Source of the DNA: Flavobacterium xanthum
GTDB taxonomy: Bacteria; Bacteroidota; Bacteroidia; Flavobacteriales; Flavobacteriaceae
DNA length: 64,000 bases
Reading direction: 5' to 3'
Assembly (NCBI RefSeq): GCF_900142695.1
Contig: NZ_FRBU01000008.1
Coordinates: forward strand, 1 to 64,000
The notes under the pieces were generated by a model, which saw only the letters and a list, made by a program, of their open reading frames with translations, made no database searches and was not told the origin of the DNA. The position numbers and the translations under genes are program-made. Below are positions 1-11,104 of the stretch, piece by piece; the stretch's first letter is position 1; each line of letters starts with the position of its first letter.

Positions 1-396
1 GTTATTTCCGATTTTAGCCTAGAAAATAGAAATGAAAACTTAAAAAACTATCTTAAGTTTCTAAAAAAGTTGCATCGCGAATAGGTCGCAGCATATACAT
101 CGGATAATGGTAAGGAATTTGCAAAACATGAATTAATAGCACAAGCTTTAGAAATAGATTATTACTTTGCAAACCCTTATTGCAGTTGGGAAAGAGGTGC
201 AAATGAAAATTTAAATGGTTTAGTCCGGCAGTATTTCCCAAAGGGTTCAAACTTCGAAATGATAACAGATGTACAGGTACAAATAGTAGTAGAAAAGTTA
301 AATAATAGACCTCGGAAAAGGCATCAATTTGATTCTCCAAATGAAGTATATTTACAATTATTAAACAATAATCAGGAATTCGCATTAATTAATTGA
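1..396 (+). pseudogene. IS30-family transposase, C-terminal fragment
   Basis: Frame 1 reads the end of an IS30-type DDE transposase and stops at 394-396. Visible landmarks are TSDNGKEFA (second catalytic Asp) and WERGANENLNGLVRQ (catalytic Glu region), then NNRPRKR and SPNEVY typical of the family's end. The copy enters from the left window edge, so its N-terminus is not visible. An in-frame TAG at 82-84 sits just before the TSDNG motif, so this copy is probably dead. The family call rests on motif recognition; the in-frame stop is read directly. Confidence 0.8.
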
Positions 397-400
397 ATCC
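1..400 (+). mobile_element. right end of an IS30-like insertion sequence (partial)
   Basis: The transposase stop lies only a few bases from sequence that reads as receptor gene on the other strand, so the element's right end must fall at about 390-400. The other end and the inverted repeat partner are outside the window, so neither the terminal repeat nor a target duplication can be shown. The insertion removed the 3' end of the neighbouring receptor gene. Confidence 0.6.
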
Positions 401-2755
401 ACCATTCGTAACAGTGGTTTTCACTTGATTGTAATTCCATTTTGACCCTAAGTGATAATTGAAAAAGCCCTTGAAACCAGAACGCAATTCCAAACCATAA
501 TCCGCATTGAAGTTTTTTACTTCGCGAAGATTGGAATTGTTGACGATGTTTTTAAAATTAGTTTTGGTTGCTCCTATATTGATTTTTAAGTTGGATTTGA
601 TGGATTTAAAATAACGATCGATGCTAGTAGAAAATGATACAAATTCTCTATCCTTGATGATTATTTTTTCAGATTGTGAAAAGTTTTGAGCAATGATGGA
701 ATTGGTGCTAAAAAAATCATTGCTTTTGGAATATAAAATAAAGGTATTGGCAAAAAACTTGTCGCCCCAATTGCCATAAGTGTAATTGAAAATAGCGCTT
801 GAAGAGTTCAATTGATTAAAGTCTTCTAACCCTTTCGAAAAGGAACGAAAACCCGTTTGTACAAAACCAGAATAAACGTCTAAAACTCCAGCGTTTGTTG
901 TGTTGTAAGAGTAGGAAGTTACTATTTTATTTTTGTCGTTTATTTTCCAATCTAAGCCTATTTTTGGAATAATGAAAAATGGATTTTGATTGGTTTTAAC
1001 ATTAAAGTTTTGCAGTTCATTGAATAATTGATGAAAATCTGATTGAGTCAATAAGGTAAAGCTTTTTATTTTGAAGCGATATTTTGCAGATAAATACAAG
1101 TCGTTTGTAGCATATCTTAACTTGTTTTGATAGCCAGTTGGGAGCGAAAGATTGTTACCATTTTCTAACAATTCAAATCTCGTGTTTAGCTGATCTATTC
1201 GTAATTGATTGCCAAACTTTACTTCAAGCAAATCACCACTTTCTTTTTTGTCTAATATATGCCCCTCAATACCTGCAAATTGCATTCTGTTTTCGCTGAA
1301 TTGTTTAATACTATTGGCATTTTCGCTAAATAAATCTTGAAAAATAAACTGATTAACAGCATAATTTTGTGGCGTTTTTTCGTTGATGTATCTGCCTGAG
1401 AGTAAGAATACTTTTTTCTCTTTGAACTTATTTGTAAAAACTACTTTTTGGTCAAAAAGTTGATTGTTCGCATTTAATTGTTCGTTTAATAAATCGTTGT
1501 TGAAGAGTAAATCACTTCGGTTTTTTTCATTGGTTTTATTGAATTTCCCTGTGTATTCAAGAGTTTTAGTTTTTGTAATATCATACGTTACATCTACTTT
1601 TCCAAAACCTGTGAGTTGTATTTTTCTCCCTAAAAAATCCTCGGTATTAGTAAAAGTAGTATTCCCAACGGAGAATTGCTGGAAACCGTTTCTAAAAAAA
1701 TTATTTTCATCGGTATTTAAGAAACCTAAAGTCTTCAACTTGATTTTTTTTGAAAGTGTAAAAATACTGTTAAGCGATAGCATTTCGGCATTGTTGAGAT
1801 TGACTCTGCGTTTTTTTAAGTTTGGCATCTCAAATCCCAAAACTATTAAACTTTTTACGGATTGGTCATCGCCAATCCTACCAGGTTCACTTACACTTTG
1901 CGGCCTTATCAAATTATCAATATCTCCAATGGCATCAAATCCTATATTGTTAAAATTAGTTAAAAAATAATGTTTATTTTTCTTACCAAAATTCATTAAA
2001 TTACTTTTGACTTCATATCGGTTCGCCGTTACCAATCCATAGCCTATTTGCATATTGCCAAACCAAATGCGTTTGGCATCTTCTTTTAAGGTGAGATTCA
2101 ATGCCACCTTATTGGTGCTCTCAATGCCTTTTAAATGCTTATTATTAGAATATCGTTGTAAAAGTTCCACTTTTTCAATTGGACTTACAGGCATGTTTTT
2201 AGTTAAAATTTTATAGCCTCGCTCAAATAGATCATCTCCATCAATCATCACCTTTTCAATTTCTTGATTACCTACTTTTATGGTTCCATTGGCATCAATA
2301 TTCAGTCCCGGTATTTTTTTTAATAAATCTTCTACAACTTGCTCGTTCCCTTGCGCAAAAGATTTGACATCAAAAATGACCTTATCACCATCAACTGTTA
2401 TTGGACGAAAAGCTGTAACTGTTACTTCTTGTAATTCATTACTTTTAGGTGTTAAATCAAAAACTATATCCTTGATGTCGTTACCTTCTATTTCAATATC
2501 AATACTTTTTTGCTCAAATCCCATAGCATTTGCAGCTAAAATAAGCTTTCCTTTGTTGTTTGTACTTATATTATATTTACCCAATTCATTTGAGTACGTA
2601 TATGAAATAATCTTGCCATTGTTATCTTTTAGAATAATACTAGCCGACAGAATTGGTTTGTTTTGAATATCGATAACACTACCTGCTATTTTAATTTGAG
2701 CAATTGCGTTTAAAGAAAAAAATGCAAAGAAGACTATCAATTTTATTTTTCCCAT
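389..2755 (-). pseudogene. outer-membrane receptor (carboxypeptidase-regulatory plus beta-barrel), 3' end lost to IS30
   Basis: The 788-residue frame has a signal peptide (1-20, ending NAIAQ), a carboxypeptidase-regulatory-like beta-sandwich (about 21-100), a TonB plug-like stretch (about 110-215, with VIFDVKSFAQGNEQ and KKIPGLN) and then beta-barrel sequence. It is of the same type as the 888-residue receptor at 20048-22714, sharing the DVKSFA.GNE and K.PG signatures. It stops abruptly at TTVTNGGFN, inside the IS30 remnant, and so lacks roughly the last 95 residues including the terminal barrel strands and closing aromatic residue. Barrel assembly normally depends on the C-terminal strand, so it is probably non-functional (inference). 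Its start overlaps the end of the upstream GLPGLI gene by 13 bp. Confidence 0.8.
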
Positions 2756-3501
2756 TCAAATTTAATTTCTAAACCATTTCTAAATACTTGTGAACTAACT
2801 ATTGTAGTACCCCGTGGCATTTTCGTTAATAGCTTTTCATCTGTTGATTCAGTATTGTATTTTATTTTAGCGTATTCCTTAATGTCAATTATTTTAGCTT
2901 TTTGAGTGTCCATGACAAAAACGGATTCATCTAGTGTTTCATAATTTAATTTTTTTAAATACCAATTGTATCTTTTAGTTTCATCATATACTTCAAAAAT
3001 AAGACCTGGCAAACCATGTAATTTCCATGGCCCATATTTCAGTGGAAATTCTAATGCATACCAAGCTATGTATTTTCTTCCTCTAAATTCGCATATCGCT
3101 TTTGATAAAGTAATAGCGTCTTTAACTTTGGTTTCATCAATTAATTCCCAATGCATTTTAGGTGTTTTTTCTGTAATTAGATACTCTTCACCAAAAACAC
3201 TTTCAGAACTAATTAGAGTATCTTTTTTAAAGTTAAAATAAGTAGCACTACTTCTTTTTGACTTGTAGGTAATCGATATTGAGTTGTCCTCTTCTCTCTT
3301 TACTTGTTTATTTACTTTAGAATCACTTTTTTTTATGTAAATTGATTCTTCTTTAGATCCATTAACAAATAAATTAGCATATTGTGTATTAGGTATATCA
3401 GTATTATAAAATATCTCATATTCAACATTCAACATTTTATTTTGACCAAAGCTATTAACTGATTGGATAGCCATTACAAGTATTATAATTATTCTTTTCA
3501 T
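2743..3501 (-). CDS. GLPGLI family protein, locus 1
   Basis: A 252-residue exported protein of the GLPGLI family (TIGR01200 type), whose biochemical role is unknown. It has a signal peptide (about 1-19, ending NSFGQ), the beta-rich body usual for the family, and the signature HGLPGLIFEVYDE at about residues 162-174, preceded by WYALEFPLKYGPW. It overlaps the start of the receptor gene by 13 bp, which implies co-transcription and probably translational coupling. Upstream lies a broken small-peptide gene, giving the same order (peptide, GLPGLI, receptor) as each unit of the array at 20-29 kb. The frame is intact although both neighbours are damaged. Confidence 0.85.
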   Translation of the reverse strand: MKRIIIILVMAIQSVNSFGQNKMLNVEYEIFYNTDIPNTQYANLFVNGSKEESIYIKKSDSKVNKQVKREEDNSISITYKSKRSSATYFNFKKDTLISSESVFGEEYLITEKTPKMHWELIDETKVKDAITLSKAICEFRGRKYIAWYALEFPLKYGPWKLHGLPGLIFEVYDETKRYNWYLKKLNYETLDESVFVMDTQKAKIIDIKEYAKIKYNTESTDEKLLTKMPRGTTIVSSQVFRNGLEIKFEWEK

Positions 3502-3529
3502 CTTTTTAATTATTTTAATGGCAATTAAA

Positions 3530-3558
3530 AAGAGTTCAAGTTAATAACCTGAACTCTT
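3530..3558 (-). terminator. terminator-like hairpin between peptide and GLPGLI genes (locus 1)
   Basis: The arms AAGAGTTCA (3530-3538) and TGAACTCTT (3550-3558) pair perfectly over 9 bp. On the minus strand the stem is followed by TTTAATT. It lies after the peptide pseudogene and before the GLPGLI start, the same place as the hairpins in the large array. Confidence 0.6.
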
Positions 3559-3563
3559 AAAAA

Positions 3564-3842
3564 TTATAAACTAGTCAAGGCTTTTTCAACCATACCACCA
3601 ATTTGATTACAGTCTTCTGCGGATTCTACATTATTAAATTGTAAAACCCAAGTTTTAACTTTATTGCCTTCTTCATCGTACGCACTAATAGTTACATAAC
3701 AAGTTCCAACTAAGTCTTGATTAGCTTGTGATTTCAAAAAAGGGTAATTTTCAACTTCTGCTTTATTTGCTCCCTTCTCTCCTGCAAACGAAGTTAACGA
3801 AAAGGCAACTAATAAAGTTGCACTTTATAAGAATTTTTTTAT
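3564..3842 (-). pseudogene. small secreted two-cysteine peptide, broken start
   Basis: On the minus strand a signal-peptide-like frame reads ATA AAA AAA TTC TTA TAA and then SATLLVAFSLTSFAGEKG, followed by a body ending VEKALTSL and a stop at 3564-3566. The expected ATG is ATA (3840-3842) and an in-frame TAA sits at 3825-3827, so the gene cannot be translated normally. The rest of the frame is open. The body has two cysteines 29 residues apart (GTC..., ...EDC), like the five intact peptides at 23.5-29.2 kb. The position upstream of a GLPGLI gene supports the assignment. A sequencing error could explain one lesion but hardly both. Confidence 0.65.
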
Positions 3843-4152
3843 AGTTTTAAAATAATTTGATTTTTGTCTTACTAAACTTTTTAGTAAGTGTTTTTGGACG
3901 TCCGAGTGCAAATCAAAAAAAAAAAACAATTTAACCTAATTATTTTACTACAATTTTTCAAAAAATTATAAAATTATTCTTATAACACTGTAAATAATGG
4001 GCTTCCCAAACTTTCATAAGCATAAGTTACTTTTGTAGTAAACCGTTCTTATATAGGGTTAACAATTACAACCTACCACTGCTGAAAAAATTTAAAACTT
4101 GGATAATCCTAAAAAAGATTAAAACACTAAATTTGACTACTAATTTTTATTT
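3843..4152. other. intergenic region between divergent units
   Basis: No reading frame of substance. A short hairpin CTTACTAA/TTAGTAAG lies near 3868-3888, GGACGTCC is a small palindrome near 3897, and poly-A follows. The region must hold the promoters of the leftward peptide unit and of the rightward yhhQ gene. The upstream block shared by the array peptides is not recognisable here. Confidence 0.4.
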
Positions 4153-4806
4153 ATGTTCAAAACCAAAAAAGAAGTAGTATTTGTAATTTTAGCCGGAATC
4201 TTTATTACCAATGCAGTAACAGCCGAACTGATTGGCGGAAAATTAATTCAAATTGGTCCGTTTGTGATGAGTATTGGGATTTTGCCTTGGCCTATCGTTT
4301 TCTTAACCACTGATTTAATCAATGAGTATTTTGGCGAAAAGGGTGTTAAAAAACTATCCTTAATTACAGCTGGATTGATTGCCTATTCCTTCCTAATTCT
4401 ACTTTTGGCTATAAGTATTCCCGCAGCCAAAGGAATCAGCCCTGTAAATGATGCGCAATTCTTTGCTGTTTTGGGACAAAGTATGTGGATCATCGTAGGT
4501 AGCATCATTGCCTTCTTGGTTTCTCAATTGATTGATGTAACTGTTTTTTGGTTTTTCAAAAACAGAACAGGAAATAAGAAAATTTGGCTCAGAGCAACGG
4601 GTTCTACCGTTATTTCTCAACTATTTGATTCTTTTATAGTTTTAGGAATTGCCTTTTATTTACCAGGAAAAATAAATTTTGATACGTTCCTCACTTCCGC
4701 ATTGACGGGTTATACCTTTAAACTCGGTATTGCAATTCTCTTAACTCCTTTAATTTATTTAGGTCACTACATTATAAAAAACTATTTGGCCTCAGAAAAA
4801 GAATAA
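4153..4806 (+). CDS. yhhQ: queuosine precursor transporter (YhhQ/VUT family)
   Basis: A 217-residue polytopic membrane protein of the VUT_1/DUF165 family, whose characterised members import queuosine precursors (preQ0/preQ1 or queuine) across the inner membrane. About six hydrophobic segments are visible, with the family stretch PIVFLTTDLINEYFG at about residues 50-64 and QLIDVTVFWFFKN in the middle. Length is normal for the family. Only 2 bp separate it from tag, so the two genes are probably co-transcribed, though no functional link is evident. Substrate is inferred from the family. Confidence 0.85.
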   Translation: MFKTKKEVVFVILAGIFITNAVTAELIGGKLIQIGPFVMSIGILPWPIVFLTTDLINEYFGEKGVKKLSLITAGLIAYSFLILLLAISIPAAKGISPVNDAQFFAVLGQSMWIIVGSIIAFLVSQLIDVTVFWFFKNRTGNKKIWLRATGSTVISQLFDSFIVLGIAFYLPGKINFDTFLTSALTGYTFKLGIAILLTPLIYLGHYIIKNYLASEKE

Positions 4807-4808
4807 CT

Positions 4809-5381
4809 ATGGACGAGAAAATACGATGTGGTTGGTGCACTTCGAGTGATTTATACAAAAAATACCATGACGAAGAGTGGGGCGTTCCCGCGTATGATGA
4901 CGCTACTTTATTCGAGTTTTTAATTTTAGAAACGTTTCAGGCAGGACTAAGTTGGATTACCATTTTGAACAAAAGAGAAAATTTTAGAAAAGCGTTTGAC
5001 CACTTTGATTATCAAAAAATTGCTCAGTACAACGATGATAAAATCCTCGATTTATTGCAAGATGCTGGTATTATTCGGAACAAACTCAAAGTCTATTCCG
5101 CTGTAACCAATGCGCAAGCTTTTATAAAAATCCAAGAGGAATTTGGGAGTTTTTCGAATTATATTTGGAATTTTGTTGATGGAAAACCCGTTATCAACAA
5201 CCGAAATTCTCTGAAAGATGTTCCTGCTACTACTCCATTTTCTAACATGATCAGCAAAGATTTAAAAAAACGAGGATTCAAATTCGTAGGATCAACCGTA
5301 GTTTACGCCTACCTACAAGCCACCGGAATCGTTAATGATCATTTGGAAAATTGCTGGAAAGCCCCCCAACCCCCGAAGTAG
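4809..5381 (+). CDS. tag: DNA-3-methyladenine glycosylase I
   Basis: A 190-residue protein of the Tag family, which removes 3-methyladenine from alkylated DNA in base excision repair. Family landmarks are the N-terminal RCGWC with its zinc-ligand cysteine, YHDEEWGVP, ETFQAGLSW (active-site pocket) and the C-terminal NDHLENCW carrying the remaining zinc ligands. Length matches the E. coli enzyme. It starts 2 bp after yhhQ. Confidence 0.93.
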   Translation: MDEKIRCGWCTSSDLYKKYHDEEWGVPAYDDATLFEFLILETFQAGLSWITILNKRENFRKAFDHFDYQKIAQYNDDKILDLLQDAGIIRNKLKVYSAVTNAQAFIKIQEEFGSFSNYIWNFVDGKPVINNRNSLKDVPATTPFSNMISKDLKKRGFKFVGSTVVYAYLQATGIVNDHLENCWKAPQPPK

Positions 5382-5445
5382 GAGTTATGAATTTAAAACG
5401 TTAAATAGTAAACTTATATATAAAACTTCCCTACATTTGCCCCAC

Positions 5446-5526
5446 ACTTTAGGGGTGTCTACAACATTGTAGGCTGAGAATTACCCTCTGAACCTGATCT
5501 AGTTCATACTAGCGTAGGGAAAAGTA
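5446..5526 (+). promoter_or_regulatory. TPP riboswitch (thi box) ahead of thiS
   Basis: The aptamer core is directly visible: GGGGTG, GGCTGAGA, ACCCTCTGAACCTGATCTAG and GCGTAGGGA follow in the canonical order. P1 can form between ACTTT (5446-5450) and AAAGT (5522-5526). It senses thiamine pyrophosphate and is placed to control the whole thi cluster starting at 5603. An upstream TTCCCTAC (5428-5435) is complementary to GTAGGGAA at the 3' side of the aptamer and could compete with it. Confidence 0.95.
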
Positions 5527-5539
5527 AGATGACTTCTGC

Positions 5540-5577
5540 ACGCATTTTTATGCGTCATTGTAGCCATTCCTAAAGTA
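5540..5577 (+). promoter_or_regulatory. probable riboswitch expression platform
   Basis: A small hairpin ACGCAT/ATGCGT (5541-5556) is followed by CCTAAAGT (5570-5577). That 8-mer is exactly complementary to ACTTTAGG (5446-5453), which forms the 5' side of P1 and the start of P2. Pairing of these two would exclude the ligand-bound aptamer. No clear U-tract terminator is present, so control may be at translation of thiS, 26 nt further on. This switch is inferred. Confidence 0.45.
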
Positions 5578-5602
5578 TAACTATATACTAAAACCAAAAG
5601 GA

Positions 5603-5809
5603 ATGGAACTCAAAATCAACAATCAAACGAAACAATTTACAACCGACAGTCTTACTGTTCAGGCACTCCTTGACTTGGAAATTCCCATCAAACAAAACGG
5701 AATCGCCATAGCCATAAACAACTTCGTTATTCCAAAATCGGATTGGAATGTCCATTACATTCAAGAAACAGACGATATTCTCATCATCTCTGCCACTCAA
5801 GGAGGCTAG
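5603..5809 (+). CDS. thiS: sulfur carrier protein ThiS
   Basis: A 68-residue ubiquitin-fold protein ending in the diagnostic Gly-Gly (ISATQGG). ThiF adenylates the C-terminus, sulfur is loaded as a thiocarboxylate, and ThiG then uses it to build the thiazole ring. Length is typical. It is the first gene after the TPP riboswitch and all partner genes lie downstream on the same strand, although about 300 bp separate it from thiC. Confidence 0.95.
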   Translation: MELKINNQTKQFTTDSLTVQALLDLEIPIKQNGIAIAINNFVIPKSDWNVHYIQETDDILIISATQGG

Positions 5810-6116
5810 TTTGGCTGCTCGAGCGGGCTATCCATTTCAAGTCCGCAGTGGCAATCCCATAAAACATAGTCTTAGTCTAAGCTTCCTTTCGGTCGCTTCA
5901 CTAATCCTTGTTTTATTTGGCTTTCAACTTTACGGGCTTTCCATTACTATCCCTAGCAGAACTCGGAATACGATCAAATTATTTTATAAAAAAGACTAAA
6001 TACGATTTAAAAAATAAGAAAAAAAATATGCTCAATCTCCAAAATCTGCCTGAGCTAAAAACCGCTGAACAACACACATAAAAACTTTTGACTTTACACC
6101 TTTAAGACATCCATAA
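5810..6116. repeat. intergenic region with flavobacterial hairpin-type repeat
   Basis: Between thiS and thiC lies a segment bounded by GCGGGCTATCCATTTC (about 5822) and GGGCTTTCCATTACTATCCC (about 5936). It can fold through ATAAAAC/GTTTTAT-type arms. The ends resemble the repeat copies near 11.1, 36.5, 38.1, 48.9 and 51.7 kb (GATAGC... and ...CCCG). No credible gene is present: an 83-codon frame here overlaps thiS and has no family features. Confidence 0.5.
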
Positions 6117-7940
<1,824 letters not shown>

Positions 7941-8035
7941 TACTCCTGCAAGGCTTTCAAAACCTTTTAGGTTTCTTAAATCAATTAGCTCAATAGGTAC
8001 AAGGTCCAAATAGATCTTGCAAGAAATTCAAAAAC

Positions 8036-8635
8036 ATGATAATTATATCCAGTCCAATAGCAATTCAAAATGAAATAGCAATAATCCATTCTCTTTTTCA
8101 GGAAGGAATGCAAGTATTTCATGTCCGAAAACCTGACTTTTCAATAGAAGAATTGAATGCTGTTGTACTGGCAATTGGACTGGAATATAGAGAACATCTG
8201 GTTTTACACAGCCACCATCATTTGGCGAAATCCCTTGGAATTCATCGCATTCATTTTACAGAAAGTAATCGCACCTCCATAAATGAGTCTAAATTAAAAA
8301 GTTATAAAGAATTGGATTTTATTTTATCGACTTCGACACATTGTATCGAGGATTTCAATGATTTAGATTCCAATTTTGATTATGCTTTTTTAAGTCCCGT
8401 GTATTCCTCAATTTCAAAAGTCGATTATGCTCCAAAACGCGATTTATTCGAGAAAATAAAAAAGAGAACCAACTTCAAGACTAAAATAATTGGACTAGGT
8501 GGAATGGAAGCTAGCAATATCCAAAAAACAATACAAGCTGGCTTTGATGATGCAGCGCTTTTAGGAACAATTTGGAATCAAAACAACCCAATAGAAAATT
8601 TTAAAATATGTCAACAAATCGTCCATTCGTATTAA
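8036..8635 (+). CDS. TenI/ThiE-like protein, probable thiazole tautomerase
   Basis: A 199-residue TIM-barrel protein of the ThiE/TenI group. It keeps the overall order (VFHVRKP, HSHHHLAKSLG, FLSPVYSSISK, GLGGMEASNI) but departs from the ThiE consensus: the QLR.K, DD and GP...TTTK features present in the paralogue at 9356 are changed. TenI enzymes tautomerise the thiazole phosphate made by ThiG, which would fit a gene beside a complete thiE. Annotation pipelines would probably call it thiamine phosphate synthase. It overlaps thiD by 28 bp. The tautomerase assignment is inference. Confidence 0.65.
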   Translation: MIIISSPIAIQNEIAIIHSLFQEGMQVFHVRKPDFSIEELNAVVLAIGLEYREHLVLHSHHHLAKSLGIHRIHFTESNRTSINESKLKSYKELDFILSTSTHCIEDFNDLDSNFDYAFLSPVYSSISKVDYAPKRDLFEKIKKRTNFKTKIIGLGGMEASNIQKTIQAGFDDAALLGTIWNQNNPIENFKICQQIVHSY

Positions 8636-9363
8636 CCATCGCTGGCTTTGATCCTTCAGGGGGCGCAGGCGTTTTAGCGGATGTAAAAACATTCGAGCAG
8701 CATAGCGTGACTGGTTTTGCCATCAATACAGGCAATACGATTCAAACCGAAAATGAATTCTTCGAAATAGAATGGACTGACCTAACATTTGTTTTGCGTT
8801 CCATAAAAGTGCTATTCAAAAGTTACACTGTTCAGGCAGTAAAAATTGGCATTGTTCCTTCATTGGATTATTTAAAAGAAATTGTTTTTGCTATAAAAAG
8901 GCTTTCGCCAAAAACAAAAATAGTTTGGGATACGGTTTTGAAATCTACCACAGAATTCAGTTTTACAACCATCGAAAACCAAACTGTTTTGATTGAAATA
9001 TTAGAAAAAATTGATTTGATAACACCCAATTACAATGAGATTTTACAGCTGTCCTCGGAAGAAATTAATGCCCGAAAAATTGCAGTAATCCTTTCGAAAT
9101 ATTGTGCTGTTTTACTAAAAGGCGGTCATAATCCAGACGAAATAGGTATTGATTATTTATACAGGGAAAATGACGTTTTCCGGCTGTTGCCAAAAGAGAC
9201 TTTGGTTTCCGAAAAGCATGGCTCAGGCTGCGTATTATCAGCAGCTATAACTGCCAATTTAGCTTTAGAACAAGACCTGCAAACAGCTTGCAGTACTGCT
9301 AAAATATATATAGAAACCTTCTTGCAATCCAACAAAACTAAATTAGGATACCATCATGTATAA
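8608..9363 (+). CDS. thiD: hydroxymethylpyrimidine/phosphomethylpyrimidine kinase
   Basis: A 251-residue ribokinase-fold kinase that phosphorylates HMP to HMP-PP. The start IAGFDPSGGAGVLADVKTF is characteristic, as are TPNYNEI in the middle and EKHGSGCVLSAAI near residue 203, which holds the anion hole and catalytic aspartate-region equivalent. The gene overlaps both neighbours (28 bp upstream, 8 bp downstream), which points to tight co-translation. Confidence 0.93.
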   Translation: MSTNRPFVLTIAGFDPSGGAGVLADVKTFEQHSVTGFAINTGNTIQTENEFFEIEWTDLTFVLRSIKVLFKSYTVQAVKIGIVPSLDYLKEIVFAIKRLSPKTKIVWDTVLKSTTEFSFTTIENQTVLIEILEKIDLITPNYNEILQLSSEEINARKIAVILSKYCAVLLKGGHNPDEIGIDYLYRENDVFRLLPKETLVSEKHGSGCVLSAAITANLALEQDLQTACSTAKIYIETFLQSNKTKLGYHHV

Positions 9364-9988
9364 TAAGTTACAATATATTTCACAGGGAAATACAATCGAA
9401 GAACAATTGTATAACATCCACAAAGCGCTGGACAATGGTTGCGATTGGATTCAATTGCGATTCAAAAATCAAAATAAATTTGAAGCTTTCACTTTGGCAG
9501 AAGCCGTAAAAAAATTGTGCAAAGAATATTTAGCCACTTTTATCATCAATGACAATGTGCATTTTGCAAAGCTATTGGATGCTGACGGAGTCCATTTAGG
9601 TTTGAGTGATAGGAGCATCCATGAAGCAAGACTCATTTTAGGAAGCACAAAAATCATAGGCGGCACTGCAAATACATGGGAAGATGTACTGCAAAGAACT
9701 GCTGAAAACTGCGATTATATTGGTTTGGGTCCGTTTCAATTTACGACAACCAAACAAAATTTAAGTCCAATTTTAGGATTGGAAGGCTATGACTCAATTA
9801 TCAAACAAATGAAGATAAAAAACATCCAAATTCCCATTTATGCCATTGGCGGCATCACAATGAAAAATGTTCAAGGTCTGATGCAAACCGGAATTCATGG
9901 CATAGCCGTTTCTGGTTTGATTACCCAAAATGAAAATCTATCGCAATTGATCACCCAACTTAACAGACAATTATATGTTACCATTTAA
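9356..9988 (+). CDS. thiE: thiamine phosphate synthase
   Basis: A 210-residue TIM barrel that joins HMP-PP and thiazole phosphate to thiamine phosphate. The ThiE consensus is intact: IQLRFKN near residue 32, [19 protein letters not shown] near 62, [20 protein letters not shown] near 124 and AIGGI near 163. It overlaps thiD by 8 bp and thiG by 14 bp. This is the better catalytic candidate of the two ThiE-like genes here. Confidence 0.93.
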   Translation: MYNKLQYISQGNTIEEQLYNIHKALDNGCDWIQLRFKNQNKFEAFTLAEAVKKLCKEYLATFIINDNVHFAKLLDADGVHLGLSDRSIHEARLILGSTKIIGGTANTWEDVLQRTAENCDYIGLGPFQFTTTKQNLSPILGLEGYDSIIKQMKIKNIQIPIYAIGGITMKNVQGLMQTGIHGIAVSGLITQNENLSQLITQLNRQLYVTI

Positions 9989-10745
9989 AATAGGAGATAA
10001 AATCTTTGAGTCACGATTGTTTTTAGGCACAGGGAAATTTGGTTCGAATCTACAGATGGAAGAAGCCATTCTAGCATCAGGAAGCGAATTAGTAACTGTT
10101 GCGCTAAAACGTATCGATTTAGAAACCGAAACGGATGCCATTTTATCACATCTTAAACATCCACACATTAATTTATTGCCCAATACCTCGGGTGCTCGAA
10201 ATGCCAAAGAAGCCATTTTTGCAGCACAATTAGCGCGAGAGGCATTAGAAACCAACTGGCTCAAACTCGAAATTCATCCTGACCCAAAATATTTAATGCC
10301 TGATGCTATTGAAACCTTAAAAGCAACAGAAGCATTGGCCAAATTAGGATTTATCATCTTACCCTATATTCATGCTGATCCTGTTTTGTGCAAGCGATTG
10401 GAAGATGCTGGTACATCGGCAGTAATGCCTTTGGGCTCCCCCATTGGCAGCAACAAAGGTTTGAAAACAATCGATTTTTTAGAAATCATAATCGAACAAA
10501 GTAATGTTCCTGTGATTATCGACGCCGGAATTGGGGCGCCTTCTGATGCGGCAAAAGCCATGGAACTGGGTGCCGATGCTGTTTTAGTAAATACCGCTAT
10601 AGCTATTGCGGGAAATCCAAAACTGATGGCAGAAGCTTTTAGGGCAGCGGTTATTGCAGGACGCAAAGCCTTCGAAGCCAAACTTGGACAACAGTATAAT
10701 CGCGCGGTGGCTTCGAGTCCGTTGACAGCATTTTTATATGATTGA
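9975..10745 (+). CDS. thiG: thiazole synthase ThiG
   Basis: A 256-residue TIM barrel that forms the thiazole phosphate from deoxyxylulose phosphate, dehydroglycine (supplied by ThiH) and ThiS thiocarboxylate. Family motifs seen are [10 protein letters not shown] at the N-terminus, [11 protein letters not shown], the catalytic-lysine region [13 protein letters not shown] near 95, [12 protein letters not shown] near 155 and [19 protein letters not shown] near 188. It overlaps thiE by 14 bp. Unusually, about 520 bp separate it from its partner thiH. Confidence 0.96.
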   Translation: MLPFKIGDKIFESRLFLGTGKFGSNLQMEEAILASGSELVTVALKRIDLETETDAILSHLKHPHINLLPNTSGARNAKEAIFAAQLAREALETNWLKLEIHPDPKYLMPDAIETLKATEALAKLGFIILPYIHADPVLCKRLEDAGTSAVMPLGSPIGSNKGLKTIDFLEIIIEQSNVPVIIDAGIGAPSDAAKAMELGADAVLVNTAIAIAGNPKLMAEAFRAAVIAGRKAFEAKLGQQYNRAVASSPLTAFLYD

Positions 10746-10846
10746 TCCTCTCTAGCCCTCTCCAAAGGAGATGGAGATGAAAACGGATAAAAAAATGAAT
10801 TGAAATTATATTAAACGAATAAATAGGATTACAATAAAAGGTTGTT

Positions 10847-10895
10847 TTACAACAGCCTATGTCAAAGTTTAAAACTTTGACATAGGCTGTTGTAA
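10847..10895. repeat. perfect 24-bp inverted repeat with a 1-nt centre
   Basis: The left arm (10847-10870) and right arm (10872-10895) are exact reverse complements around a single A at 10871. The centre reads CAAAGTTTAAAACTTTG. No T-run follows on either side, so it is not a classical terminator. It may be a cruciform-forming repeat or a mobile-repeat remnant. Confidence 0.8.
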
Positions 10896-11104
10896 TGATT
10901 CAAACTTAACAATACAAAATAGTCTTTGAAATTACTGTTGTGTTTTTGTCAAATCGAGCGCAGTCGAGATTACAAACGGCTAATAAACAACCTTTCGTGC
11001 TTCATTATAATCATGATGACGTGCTCACCCTGACAAATTTCAATTCTTTTTAACAGTAAATTAAAAAGATGAATGGTTAGAGAATGCGTTTTTCCCACGT
11101 TTTG

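Noticed and set aside
1464..1970. 168-codon plus-strand frame
   Set aside because: It is antisense to the receptor gene at 389-2755, has low-complexity Phe/Ser/Leu composition and no family features.
5748..5999. 83-codon frame overlapping the end of thiS
   Set aside because: It begins inside thiS in another frame and continues through a repeat; nothing supports it as a gene.
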